Origin: Leptolyngbyaceae cyanobacterium RU_5_1
GTDB lineage: Bacteria > Cyanobacteriota > Cyanobacteriia > Leptolyngbyales > Leptolyngbyaceae
Reading direction: 5' to 3'
DNA length: 64,000 nt
NCBI GenBank assembly: GCA_012034055.1
Contig: JAAUSG010000001.1
Location: 49,745-113,744, forward strand
Position numbers and translations under genes: made by a program. The notes below the pieces were generated by a model. The model saw only the letters and a program-made list of their open reading frames with translations. It did no database searches and was not told the DNA's origin. Positions 56,161-64,000 of this stretch are shown piece after piece; the stretch's first letter is position 1; every line of letters begins with the position of its first letter.

Positions 56161-56264
56161 AATCCAAAAAAATTGGCTAAACCCGCCCGTACAGAGAACG
56201 GAGCCGATCAGTAATCAATCAATCCAAAAAATTACTGCCTAAACCTACCCGTATAGAAAACGGA
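56161..56264. repeat. Two diverged direct repeats of about 44 bp
   Basis: AATCCAAAAAAATTGGCTAA followed by ACCCGCCCGTACAGAGAACGG, then at 56221 AATCCAAAAAATTACTGCCTAA and ACCTACCCGTATAGAAAACGG. With GGGGCGGGTTT at 56131 the first copy forms an inverted repeat. Confidence 0.5.
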
Positions 56265-56353
56265 TTGGGTTTGGAACTCTTTTACAGTCACCCTATGTCT
56301 AGCCAAGTCTCCAGGTGCATAACTACTCAACGATCGCGTAGCCGGAGATTTTT

Positions 56354-58072
56354 GTGGAAGCCTTGCCACGGCTCTATCATCCCATTGGACGATGGACGGG
56401 ACGGTTGATTCTGCCAGCACTGAAACGGCGGCGGATTGATGGTGCTGTTCTGATTGAGATTCATAATGCTGCTCCTGAGCACGCCGATCTGGTTGGGCAG
56501 ATCGTGCCGTTGTGCTGGAGTTCTGACCCAGAGGTGCAGAGTCTAGTGCAGGCGGTGACTCATGATGTCGAGTTCAACCACTGGACGGCGCTCAGTCAGG
56601 CGAGGGGAAACCTCCATCCAGAACGGATTAATGGCTGGTGGCAGGTCAACCCACTGGAGTCCCTGGCGGGTGCCCGACATCAGGACGACGTGGTGGTGAT
56701 GCTGCGCGACGCGATCGTCGCCTTGAATCGGGATGGAGAGCGATCGCTGATGATTCACTCAGATCCCGTACAGATCAGTGGACGTGTGATGGCACTGGTC
56801 TCGATTTTGGAGCAGGAATCGCCGACCAGTGAATATTTCTGGGTGCGCCACTTCAATCAGTCCTCCAGATTGTTTGACGGCCCCCTGGAGCGAGTGCGGA
56901 TTCCCCAGGCAGCACCAGACCGAGCTGGAATTTGCCGCTCTACCCACTATCGGATTGAGCGATCGCCCCTCAACTCTCAGGGTTGGTATGTCTACGGCGA
57001 ACATGATGCCGAAGGAACATTTGTCGTGCAAGCCATTGAGCCGCGATCGATCACCCAACTCAAGCCCGATGAAGTACACCTGGGGTACAAAGCAGCATCC
57101 ACCTACCTGTATCGGGATAACTGGAAGGACACCGTCGCAGACAAAGGGACTGCTAAAACCGTGTTGGTCTCTGCGCGTCCATCTCCCCTCAATCCATCCA
57201 CCTGTTGGCAAGAGGGAGATGCGGCGATCGTAGTGCATCTTTATGGCGGAATTGGCGGCAAGAAGGGCGAAAAAGCACCGTTTGGGTTGGTGCTGGGTCA
57301 CTTTGCCTATGGAATTGCCCATGTCATTCGCGATCCGCTGACCAACGACCTGCGCTTCGATATTGAATACAAACAGGTCTACGGACATAACCCTGACGGC
57401 ATCATCTCTGGGACGATTAAGTGGTCGAGCTATGCAGGCGACTTGCAGCGCGGTTGGCTGGGAAATCGTCCCATTTCAGATGTCTTGATTAAGCTTGATG
57501 TGATTACTCAAGATTACGATTTTGATGGGGTTCGATTGTCTCCGCTTACCTTGTTCAACCGCCATTTGGAGGCGATCGCGGCCTGCTACCGCACCGGACA
57601 CGGCACCGGAGCTGCCTTTATCAATCCAGCAACCTCCTGCGTTCAAGATTCCAACCAGGCTCTCTACCTGACGATTAAAAAGCTGCAGTCTGTCGTCCGC
57701 TCAACCCCACAGATTGGAGCCTGGTTACAGCGTCACCCCCACCACCCCCAACGCCAACGGTTTCGTCAGTTGATGTCGCTAGGGCACATATTGGAACGCC
57801 GCATGGTTCCCTTTGGGATTGCCCATCCCGATTGGCGTCGAAACGTGGTGCGGATGATCAAAACCCGCAACGTTCATAATCTGTTAGAGATGCTGCTCCG
57901 GGCGCTGCTTGCCTGGCGCACCATTGTACCGTTCCATGCCCATGATGCGATCGTCCACATTTTTCTGAAACAAGGCGCACTGCTCTGGTTCATCCGCACC
58001 AACCAGGTCGGCGGTGAAGATCCAGACATTGAACCCCGTCCTCCACGAGGAATTCTGGGACCCCGCGATTAG
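56354..58072 (+). CDS. Large conserved protein of unknown function
   Basis: A 572-residue protein from GTG 56354 (GGAG 6 bases upstream). No signal or clear helix bundle; a block of high conservation character, FGLVLGHFAYGIAHVIRDPLT, YKQVYGHNPDGIISGTIKW, TGHGTGAAFINPATSCVQDSN, fills the middle, and VPFHAHDAIVHIFLKQGALLW the end. I recall cyanobacterial homologues labelled 'Abi (CAAX) family protease', but I do not see CPBP-type EExxxR or HxxxN motifs on membrane helices. Function unknown. Confidence 0.6.
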   Translation: MEALPRLYHPIGRWTGRLILPALKRRRIDGAVLIEIHNAAPEHADLVGQIVPLCWSSDPEVQSLVQAVTHDVEFNHWTALSQARGNLHPERINGWWQVNPLESLAGARHQDDVVVMLRDAIVALNRDGERSLMIHSDPVQISGRVMALVSILEQESPTSEYFWVRHFNQSSRLFDGPLERVRIPQAAPDRAGICRSTHYRIERSPLNSQGWYVYGEHDAEGTFVVQAIEPRSITQLKPDEVHLGYKAASTYLYRDNWKDTVADKGTAKTVLVSARPSPLNPSTCWQEGDAAIVVHLYGGIGGKKGEKAPFGLVLGHFAYGIAHVIRDPLTNDLRFDIEYKQVYGHNPDGIISGTIKWSSYAGDLQRGWLGNRPISDVLIKLDVITQDYDFDGVRLSPLTLFNRHLEAIAACYRTGHGTGAAFINPATSCVQDSNQALYLTIKKLQSVVRSTPQIGAWLQRHPHHPQRQRFRQLMSLGHILERRMVPFGIAHPDWRRNVVRMIKTRNVHNLLEMLLRALLAWRTIVPFHAHDAIVHIFLKQGALLWFIRTNQVGGEDPDIEPRPPRGILGPRD

Positions 58073-58122
58073 TTAAGGTCCGTGTCAACTTGATCAAGGT
58101 CAGGTACTCAGAAGTGATACTC

Positions 58123-58195
58123 TAAACTTTGTCCCCGTCCAGACCTGGAGTTTTTCTTAAGGGAAAGCTACAGATCCTGAGTTGGACGTGGTTTA
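58123..58195. mobile_element. 73-bp element, copy 7
   Basis: TAAACTTTGTCCCCG to GACGTGGTTTA, 50 bases after the preceding stop codon. Confidence 0.75.
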
Positions 58196-58357
58196 GCACC
58201 GGGATGACCCGGTTCAAGATGAACTTTGGACTTACGCAAATGACCGAAAGATCTTGTGTTTAGACGGGTAGTGGGTAATTAGTTGAATGTCCGATTACCG
58301 ACTACCAATGACCCATTACCTGCGTAAGCCCTAGAACTGTTAGAAGGATTGGTTGAA

Positions 58358-58855
58358 ATGCTTGAACCTTCGGATTTAAACGAGGAACTCATTCGGTTTC
58401 TGGATGAAAAGTTCAGTCTGGAAATACGACGTTTGAAACACAAATGGACAACTCGCAGACGGCGTTCTGTGGAGCTGGATGCGGCTTCAGGTCATCGTCC
58501 AGATTTGGCCGTGATTGAACGACCGGAACCCGTAACGGATAGTGTGAAAGGCATTCAAACGGTTCCTCACCTGCTGGTCGAAACGGTTTCACCCAATTGG
58601 AGCAGCGAGTTAAAAGACAAACAGGAAGCCTATCAGGCGCTGGGAGTAACAGAATTTTGGATCATCGACTATGCGGGACGGATTCCGCCGTCGAGATATT
58701 CCCATAGAGGCAATAGCAAAAAGGTGGTCGTGCTGACCCGCACACCAACCGGAGAATACCAGCGGAACGAGTACATCGGTGCGGAAATCGTACCCTGCAA
58801 AACGTTCCCGGATATTAAACTGACGGCTAATCAAATTATTTCAGGTAGTGAATGA
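58358..58855 (+). CDS. Uma2 family (DUF820) endonuclease-like protein
   Basis: A 165-residue protein. RPDLAVIERPEPV, LLVETVSPNWSSELKDKQEAYQALGVTEFWIIDYAG and RNEYIGAEIVPCKTFPDIKLTANQI are the conserved elements of Uma2, a restriction-endonuclease-like fold with the PD...E...K order. The N-terminus (MLEPSDLNEELIRFLDEKFSLEI) is shorter than usual and may be altered. AAGGA precedes ATG 58358. Uma2 genes are abundant in cyanobacteria; two other copies in this window are broken. Role unknown. Confidence 0.8.
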   Translation: MLEPSDLNEELIRFLDEKFSLEIRRLKHKWTTRRRRSVELDAASGHRPDLAVIERPEPVTDSVKGIQTVPHLLVETVSPNWSSELKDKQEAYQALGVTEFWIIDYAGRIPPSRYSHRGNSKKVVVLTRTPTGEYQRNEYIGAEIVPCKTFPDIKLTANQIISGSE

Positions 58856-58937
58856 AGCATATACCCTCCGCCCTCAATTCCATCCGCCACTCACAATCTA
58901 AGCTAGGGTAGGAACATTGGGTTCTGGCAACTGAACT

Positions 58938-60397
58938 GTGTTTCCTTTTCATCGTTCGACAGTTTCATGGCTTCTGATTTTTGGCATCCTGCTGCCTTTG
59001 GTGAGCTGTGCGAATTCCAATTTGGGGCAGGCGGTTCAGGATTCGCTGGCGGCAGACCCGAAGTTGAGAGAAGCGGCTCCCGATGGCACGTTATCGACGA
59101 TCGCGGGTGACCCATCCTCTACACCGGTGCAGCTTCCGGCAGGGTTTCCAACGGAGATTCCTCGCTATCCAGGTTCAGAGCTACGCGAGGTGACACCCAG
59201 CGCAACAGAGGTGAATCAGTCCGTTGGGCAGGAGGTTTCAACGCGCTGGTTTAGTCAGGATGGCCGCGATCGCGTCCTCGCTTTTTATCAACAGGAACTG
59301 CAGTCGAATAACTGGACGCTGGATGGAGCACCACAAACCAGTCAGCCAAATATAGTGGTTGCGCAACACAATGAGCTAAAGGTAACGGTTAGCATTCAGC
59401 CCGGCTCTGATGCTGCCAGTGCTGCGTCTCCCAGCCCAACGCCGACCAGCACTGAGTCCCCCAGCCCAACACCCACTGGCTCACCTTCAGCTAGCCCGAC
59501 ACCCACGGACTCTCCAGCCAGTTCTTCAACTGGAACGGAATTCATCATTCAGTACGTTCGTGAGAGTATTCAGGCTGAACAACCCCCTGCGACTACTCCC
59601 CCGTCATCGGCAAATCAACCGCAAGAGACCTTCCTGGGGCTTTCGGGAACATCTGAGGCGGAAACAGCTCAAGGCACACAGCAGACGGAGGCGATCGCGC
59701 CCTTAAGCCGCTCCACCTTCACCGACTTAACCAAAGCACCGAAGGAGCTGAAGCAGTATGTGGAAGACTTAGCTCAACTCGGAGTTCTGAGCTTGTCCGC
59801 CTCTGGAACTAAAACCAACACCAGCCCAGAAGCCTTTCAACCTAATAAGCCTGTTTCTCGTCGTGAATATGCCCGCTGGCTGTTTGCAACCTACAACCGC
59901 CTCTATGCTGACCAATCTGCCCAGCAAATCCGTCCTGCTCAACCGAGCAGCCAACCAGTATTTCGAGACTTGCCCGCCTCTGACCCGGACTTTGCAGCCA
60001 TTCAGGGTTTAGCAGAAGCAGGCATCATTCCCAGCTCTCTATCCAGTAGCAGCACAACCGTCACTTTCCGCCCGACGCCCAACTCAACCGCGAAACGTTG
60101 CTGCTTTGGAAAGTTCCAATGGACACCCGCCAGTCCCTGCCAACGGCTAGTCTGAACGCCATCCAGCAAACCTGGGGCTTCCAGGATGCGGCTCGGATCG
60201 ACCCCAAAGCGCAACGGGCGGTTCTGGCAGACTATCAGAACAGTGATTTAGCCAATATCCGCCGCGCCTTTGGCTACACTACCCTATTCCAACCCAAGAA
60301 ACCCGTTACTCGCGCCGAAGCCGCGGCCACTCTCTGGTATTTCGGCTATCAGGGTGAGGGGGTGTCGGCACAGGATGCGCTGAAGCCTGTCATGTAA
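58938..60397 (+). CDS. SLH-domain lipoprotein (frameshifted)
   Basis: A GTG start (an in-frame TGA precedes it) leads to a lipobox, GILLPLVSC. Then comes PTEIPRYPGSELREVTPSA, a Ser/Pro/Thr-rich repeat linker and SLH-like repeats: FTDLTKAPKELKQYVEDLAQLGVL, FQPNKPVSRREYARWLFATYN, FRDLPASDPDFAAIQGLAEAGII. In the present frame it ends at 60155; adding one C in CCC at 60071-60073 restores RPDAQLNRETLLLWKVPMDTR and continues to 60397, giving about 486 residues. It probably anchors to the cell wall or outer envelope. Confidence 0.7.
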
Positions 60398-60477
60398 CAT
60401 CCTATGAATCCACTAGGGCTGATCCCCGTGATTCCCTAAAATGGGGTCAGAAATTGTAAGGGGATCAACGATTGAGT

Positions 60478-60945
60478 ATGCCCAAAACAGTTGCAGATGT
60501 GATGACTCGTGATCCGATCACAGTCAGTCCTGAAACGCCGCTTAATGAAGTCATCCAGGTCCTGGCAGAGCGGCGCATTAGTGGTTTACCGGTGATAGAC
60601 CAGGCTGGAAAACTGGTAGGGGTCATTTCTGAGACCGATTTGATGTGGAAGGAGACGGGAGCAACGCCTCCGGCCTACGTCATGCTGTTGGATAGCGTCA
60701 TCTACCTGGAAAACCCGGCTCGGTATGAGCGGGAATTGCACAAGGTGCTGGGCCAAACGGTCGGCGAAGTGATGACCGATCGCCATGTCATCACGATCGC
60801 GCCCAACAAGTCCCTGGGAGAAGCCGCCCACCTGATGCACGATCGCAACGTCCACCGCCTCCCCGTTCTAGACGACACCAGTCGTGTGATTGGCATCCTG
60901 ACCCGTGGCGACATTATTCGGGCAATGGCAGCAGAGCAGGGATGA
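60478..60945 (+). CDS. Tandem CBS-domain protein
   Basis: A 155-residue protein consisting of two CBS domains: VADVMTRDPITVSPETPL ... GKLVGVISETDLMWK and VGEVMTDRHVITIAPNKSL ... SRVIGILTRGDIIRAMA. CBS pairs bind adenosine nucleotides to sense energy state. Start at ATG 60478; the TTG at 60472 has AAGGGG at better spacing and is possible. No effector domain; partner unknown. Confidence 0.88.
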   Translation: MPKTVADVMTRDPITVSPETPLNEVIQVLAERRISGLPVIDQAGKLVGVISETDLMWKETGATPPAYVMLLDSVIYLENPARYERELHKVLGQTVGEVMTDRHVITIAPNKSLGEAAHLMHDRNVHRLPVLDDTSRVIGILTRGDIIRAMAAEQG

Positions 60946-61034
60946 GGGGATGAGGAGGTGGGGGAGGTGGGGGGAGGTGGGGAGATGGGGAGACGCGGAG
61001 ACGCGGAGAGTGTCCAATCTACAATCTGCAATCC

Positions 61035-61135
61035 AATGACCAATGACCAATGACCGTTCGGCTGAGCGCTCACGTCGAAGCCAATGACCAATGACCAACC
61101 ACTAACAACTAATAACTAATTCGCTAATTACTAAT
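61035..61135. repeat. Heptameric repeats (CAATGAC and ACTAATA types)
   Basis: Runs of CAATGAC at 61035-61055 and 61081-61096 and degenerate ACTAAC/ACTAAT units directly before nblB. Confidence 0.5.
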
Positions 61136-61792
61136 ATGGACATTACTCCTGAATCAGTTGAGGCACTACTGAATTCGTCGGATTTGGGCGATCGCCTGAA
61201 AGCGATGAACCAAACCCGGATGTTGGAACCTGCAGCGGCGTTTAAGCTGGCTCGGCAGGCAGTCAATGATAGTAATCCGCGGATTCGGTATTCTGCCGTC
61301 AGTCAGTTGGCAACGCTGGGTCAGCACAATTTGGCGTTGGCATTAACGATTCTGCGCGGTCGCCTCAAGGATTCGGAGCCGGATGTTCAGGCAGCCGCCG
61401 CGGACTCGATCGCGGCTCTCCAGCTTACGGAAGCCTTTGAAGATTTACAGACGCTTTACATTTCCTCACCCGAATGGCTGGTCAAATTTAGCATTATTGC
61501 GGCTCTGGGTACGTTGGGTGACGAGCGTGGATTTGCGTTGCTGGAAGATGCCCTCCAATCGCCGAATGAACTGACACAAATGGCGGCGATCGGGTCATTG
61601 GGTGAATTGGGCGATGAGCGTGCAATCCCACTCTTGATCCCCTACGCGGCAAATCCCGATTGGCAAGTTCGCTACCGGGTTGCCCAAGCACTGGCTCACT
61701 TCAAAGCTCCCGAGGCCCGTCCAACTCTGGAAAAGCTGGCTGAAGACGAAGTTGAACAGGTTGCCCAGGAAGCCAAATCTGGATTGAATTAG
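61136..61792 (+). CDS. nblB: HEAT-repeat protein NblB-type
   Basis: A 218-residue protein of bilin-lyase-related HEAT repeats: RIRYSAVSQLATLGQ, VQAAAADSIAALQLTEAFEDLQTLY, VKFSIIAALGTLGDERGFALLEDAL, MAAIGSLGELGDERAIPLL, WQVRYRVAQALAHF. Close to NblB, which takes part in phycobilisome breakdown in nutrient stress, and related to CpcE-type lyases. It marks the host as a phycobilisome-bearing cyanobacterium. The start ATG is in a heptamer-rich leader. Confidence 0.8.
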   Translation: MDITPESVEALLNSSDLGDRLKAMNQTRMLEPAAAFKLARQAVNDSNPRIRYSAVSQLATLGQHNLALALTILRGRLKDSEPDVQAAAADSIAALQLTEAFEDLQTLYISSPEWLVKFSIIAALGTLGDERGFALLEDALQSPNELTQMAAIGSLGELGDERAIPLLIPYAANPDWQVRYRVAQALAHFKAPEARPTLEKLAEDEVEQVAQEAKSGLN

Positions 61793-61946
61793 GGGCGAAG
61801 TACTCGGCGATCGCCTCCCACAAAAATGCACAGATTGTTTACCGAATGCTGCGCTCGTACAGTAAATTCAGGGGAAGCATCATTGAGATTGACTATCCTG
61901 ATAAAGGATCAATTTCGTAAGCAAGGTGGGAGGCGATTCGCTGGGC

Positions 61947-63684
61947 ATGAGTTCTTTGGTTGGCAAAACACTACAGAGCGGAAAATATACGCTGAATCAA
62001 ATTCTAGGCGAGGGTGGTTTTGGGATTACGTTTAAGGCGACCCATCATTACCTGCAGCAAACGGTGGTGATCAAAACCCTGAGCGCCTCCAACCAGCAAG
62101 CTGTTGAATTTGCCCAGGTGCAGCGGCAGTTTCAGGATGAAGGGCGACGACTGGCATTGTGTGTACATCCCAACATTGTGCGGGTGAGCGATTTCTTTAT
62201 CGAAGACGGGATGCCCTATATCGTCATGGATTACATCCCCGGTCAAACGTTGGAGGAGGTTGTCTTTCCCGATCATCCCCTACCCGAAGCAACTGCCATC
62301 CACTACATGCACCAAATTGGCGCAGCACTGCAGGTGATTCACAACAACGGCTTGCTGCATCGGGATGTGAAGCCGCAGAACATTATTCTGCGTCAGGGCA
62401 CTCAAGAGGTGGTGCTAATTGACTTTGGGATTGCCCGCGAGTTTACGGTGGGAGCGACCCAAACCCACACCAGTATTATTTCGGCTGGCTATGCTCCGAT
62501 CGAGCAGTACATGGCGCAGGCAAAACGAACCCCGGCCTCGGATGTGTATGGATTAGCCGCCACACTCTATGCCTTGCTGACGGCTCAACCCCCTGTTGCT
62601 GCTGTCTTGCGCGATCGCCAACCGATGCCTGCTCCGCGCGACCTGCGCCCCGAGTTGAGTGCGGCGATTAACCAGGCCGTCACCCGCGGCATGGCAATGG
62701 ACATCCAGTACCGTCCTGCAACCGTCGCCGAATGGCTGAAATTGCTTCCAGGTCGGGCATCGAGTCGGGCAGCCATTCCCGCATTCAATCCGGTGGCGGC
62801 AAGTGCTGCTCCAAGCACGTCGGCCGTTGCCACCCTTCCAGTCAGTCCCGGTCAGCCGCCGCGATCGCCCGTCTCCCCAGTCACCCCTGCCGCCATTGGC
62901 GCATCCCCGCCGCCGCGATCGCGAACCGGAGTTTGGGTGTTGATTGGTTTAGCGATCGTTGCCAGCGCGATCGCGTCAGCATTGGGAGCCGTTTGGTATC
63001 AGAATCGCTCAACGCCTTCTACATCCCAACCCTCTCCGACCCCGCCAACGACCTCACCCACCTCAGCAGAGCAGACGCCACCCATTGTCACTCCACCATC
63101 ACCACCGTCTGCAGCACCTGTGGCACCTGTATCACCGTCTGCAGCATCGTCTCCATCGCCCTCAGCAGAACCGCCACCCTCTCAAACACCGGAACCGGAG
63201 CCGGAGCCACCTCAGCCCAGCGCCTCCCCCTCCCCCGAACCCTCGCCGCCTGAACCCCAACAGCCTACCAACAGCCCATCTGCTGATCCACCAGGATTTC
63301 CACCTGAAACCCCCGAACAACGGATCAAAAATCAGCTCGGTGAACCCACCCAATCTGGGAATGGCTACTGGCAAAACACGCGATCGGCACTCTACGACCT
63401 GGTGCCAAACCAGATTACAGTGGCTTACCTTTACGATAAAAGCACCAAACGGGTTCGCCAAACCGAAGCATCCTTGCCCAATCGGTCGATCGCGCCGTTA
63501 TGCAAAAACACTCAACGGTATGCTGAATGGCAACCTTACCCCCACCGTTGAACAGGGATTGACAAATGTTTGGAAACGAAAATCCAATCAATATTCCTTC
63601 TCGCGGGGGTCTTTGAAAGGCGTCATTGAGCGGAACGAGAAAGACCGCATCTATGTCGCCATCTGGGACGCTAATTTGCATTAG
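61947..63684 (+). CDS. Ser/Thr protein kinase with Pro-rich linker (frameshifted twice)
   Basis: The kinase domain is complete: GEGGFGITF (21-29), Lys43 in [14 protein letters not shown] (about 137), IDFGIARE (about 157), [12 protein letters not shown] transmembrane helix lies at about 328-348 and a Pro/Ser-rich linker at 354-455. The present frame ends at 63551. Adding one base in CCC at 63477-63479 and one in A5 at 63504-63508 restores [22 protein letters not shown] and continues through [23 protein letters not shown] to 63684, giving a product of about 579 residues. The kinase is of the PknB/SpkB type. Confidence 0.75.
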
Positions 63685-63699
63685 TTGGGGACTTTACGC

Positions 63700-63767
63700 A
63701 AACCTCGGAGGTTTAACCAGAAATCAAGTGTCGTGATCAATGATGGTGGCTTAAACCTCCGAGGTTT
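63700..63767. repeat. Nested inverted repeat between convergent genes
   Basis: AAACCTCGGAGGTTTAA and its exact complement TTAAACCTCCGAGGTTT, 34 bases apart, each arm being itself a palindrome. It sits between convergent genes and may be a two-way terminator. Confidence 0.65.
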
Positions 63768-64000
63768 TAGTCAAAATACGTCAGTCCTGACTGAGGTTTT
63801 TCACCAGGTTTGCAAACAGAATCGATTAGCTCTTGCACAGCAGTTGCTGTTTCTGTAGATGGGTTCTTAATCATGTAAAGAACTTGAAAGGCATCGGATA
63901 GTAACCCCGCGATCGACAAAGTATTTTGCTTGTCGAATCGCGATCGCCTCATCACTGACTTTACGAGCACGAAGTTGCGTGGCCAGTGTTTGCAGATCAG
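63767..64000 (-). CDS. Partial conserved hypothetical protein (frameshifted, 5' end outside window)
   Basis: From the window edge one frame reads DLQTLATQLRARKVSDEAIAIRQ and AKYFVDRG, then a different frame carries LLSDAFQVLYMIKNPSTETAT ... LIDSVCKPGEKPQSGLTYFD to a TAA at 63767. Removing one G of the G4 run (C4 at plus-strand 63905-63908) makes one smooth protein. No family recognised; C-terminal part of a helical protein. Confidence 0.5.
   Translation of the reverse strand: MICKHWPRNFVLVKSVMRRSRFDKQNTLSIAGLLSDAFQVLYMIKNPSTETATAVQELIDSVCKPGEKPQSGLTYFD

Noticed and set aside
62732..63253. Frames within the Pro-rich region of the second kinase
   Set aside because: Shadows of low-complexity coding sequence; only the downstream part after the two slips is used, as the true C-terminus.

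Overview
The window reads as a chromosomal segment of a phycobilisome-bearing, probably filamentous, cyanobacterium. The HIP1 octamer GCGATCGC occurs throughout. The genes include an NblB-type phycobilisome-turnover protein, a DesA-type acyl-lipid desaturase, Fe-SOD, LpxD, groESL with CIRCE and K-box elements, and cyanobacterium-restricted small families (DUF3285, DUF4278, DUF6464). I cannot name the genus from sequence alone.

Layout. 0-10 kb: an HD hydrolase, a LivG-type ABC ATPase, then an unusual minus-strand cluster of peptidases and relatives (small I9-like protein, subtilase, a Cys/His protein, a dead subtilase, a V8-like protease, a 2OG-Fe(II) oxygenase). 10-16 kb: a HTH-like protein, a Tat-exported MBL hydrolase and a housekeeping minus-strand run prfB-DUF3285-ybeY-dgkA-trpG. 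16-20 kb: two consecutive P-loop (STAND-like) ATPases, the second fused to TPRs, a Ser/Thr kinase and a membrane anchor. 20-29 kb: BI-1, a TPR protein, groES-groEL, malic enzyme. 29-36 kb: DUF1611, a broken DUF433/DUF5615 toxin-antitoxin pair, DUF362, hisA, and a large membrane alpha/beta hydrolase. 36-48 kb: lpxD, a beta-helix lipoprotein, sodB, a thioredoxin-like protein, a membrane-anchored subtilase coupled to a small protein, desA and lipoproteins. 48-56 kb: integrase remnant, yjbQ, typA, a histidine kinase, tRNA-Thr, transposase debris, fmt. 56-64 kb: a large conserved protein of unknown function, Uma2, an SLH protein, CBS, nblB and a second Ser/Thr kinase.

Three observations cut across genes. 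(1) Two families of short non-coding mobile elements lie in the window: a 73-bp palindrome with TA ends (7 copies) and a 188-bp element with 3-bp TAA/TTA direct repeats (2 copies). Four copies supply or coincide with the stop codon of the adjacent gene. (2) prfB has lost its programmed-frameshift requirement through an apparent 1-nt deletion just before a preserved CTTTGAC slip site. (3) At least eight genes carry 1-nt indels, mostly one-base contractions of homopolymers and densest at 55-64 kb. This points to consensus errors or slippage, and several 'broken' genes here are probably intact.
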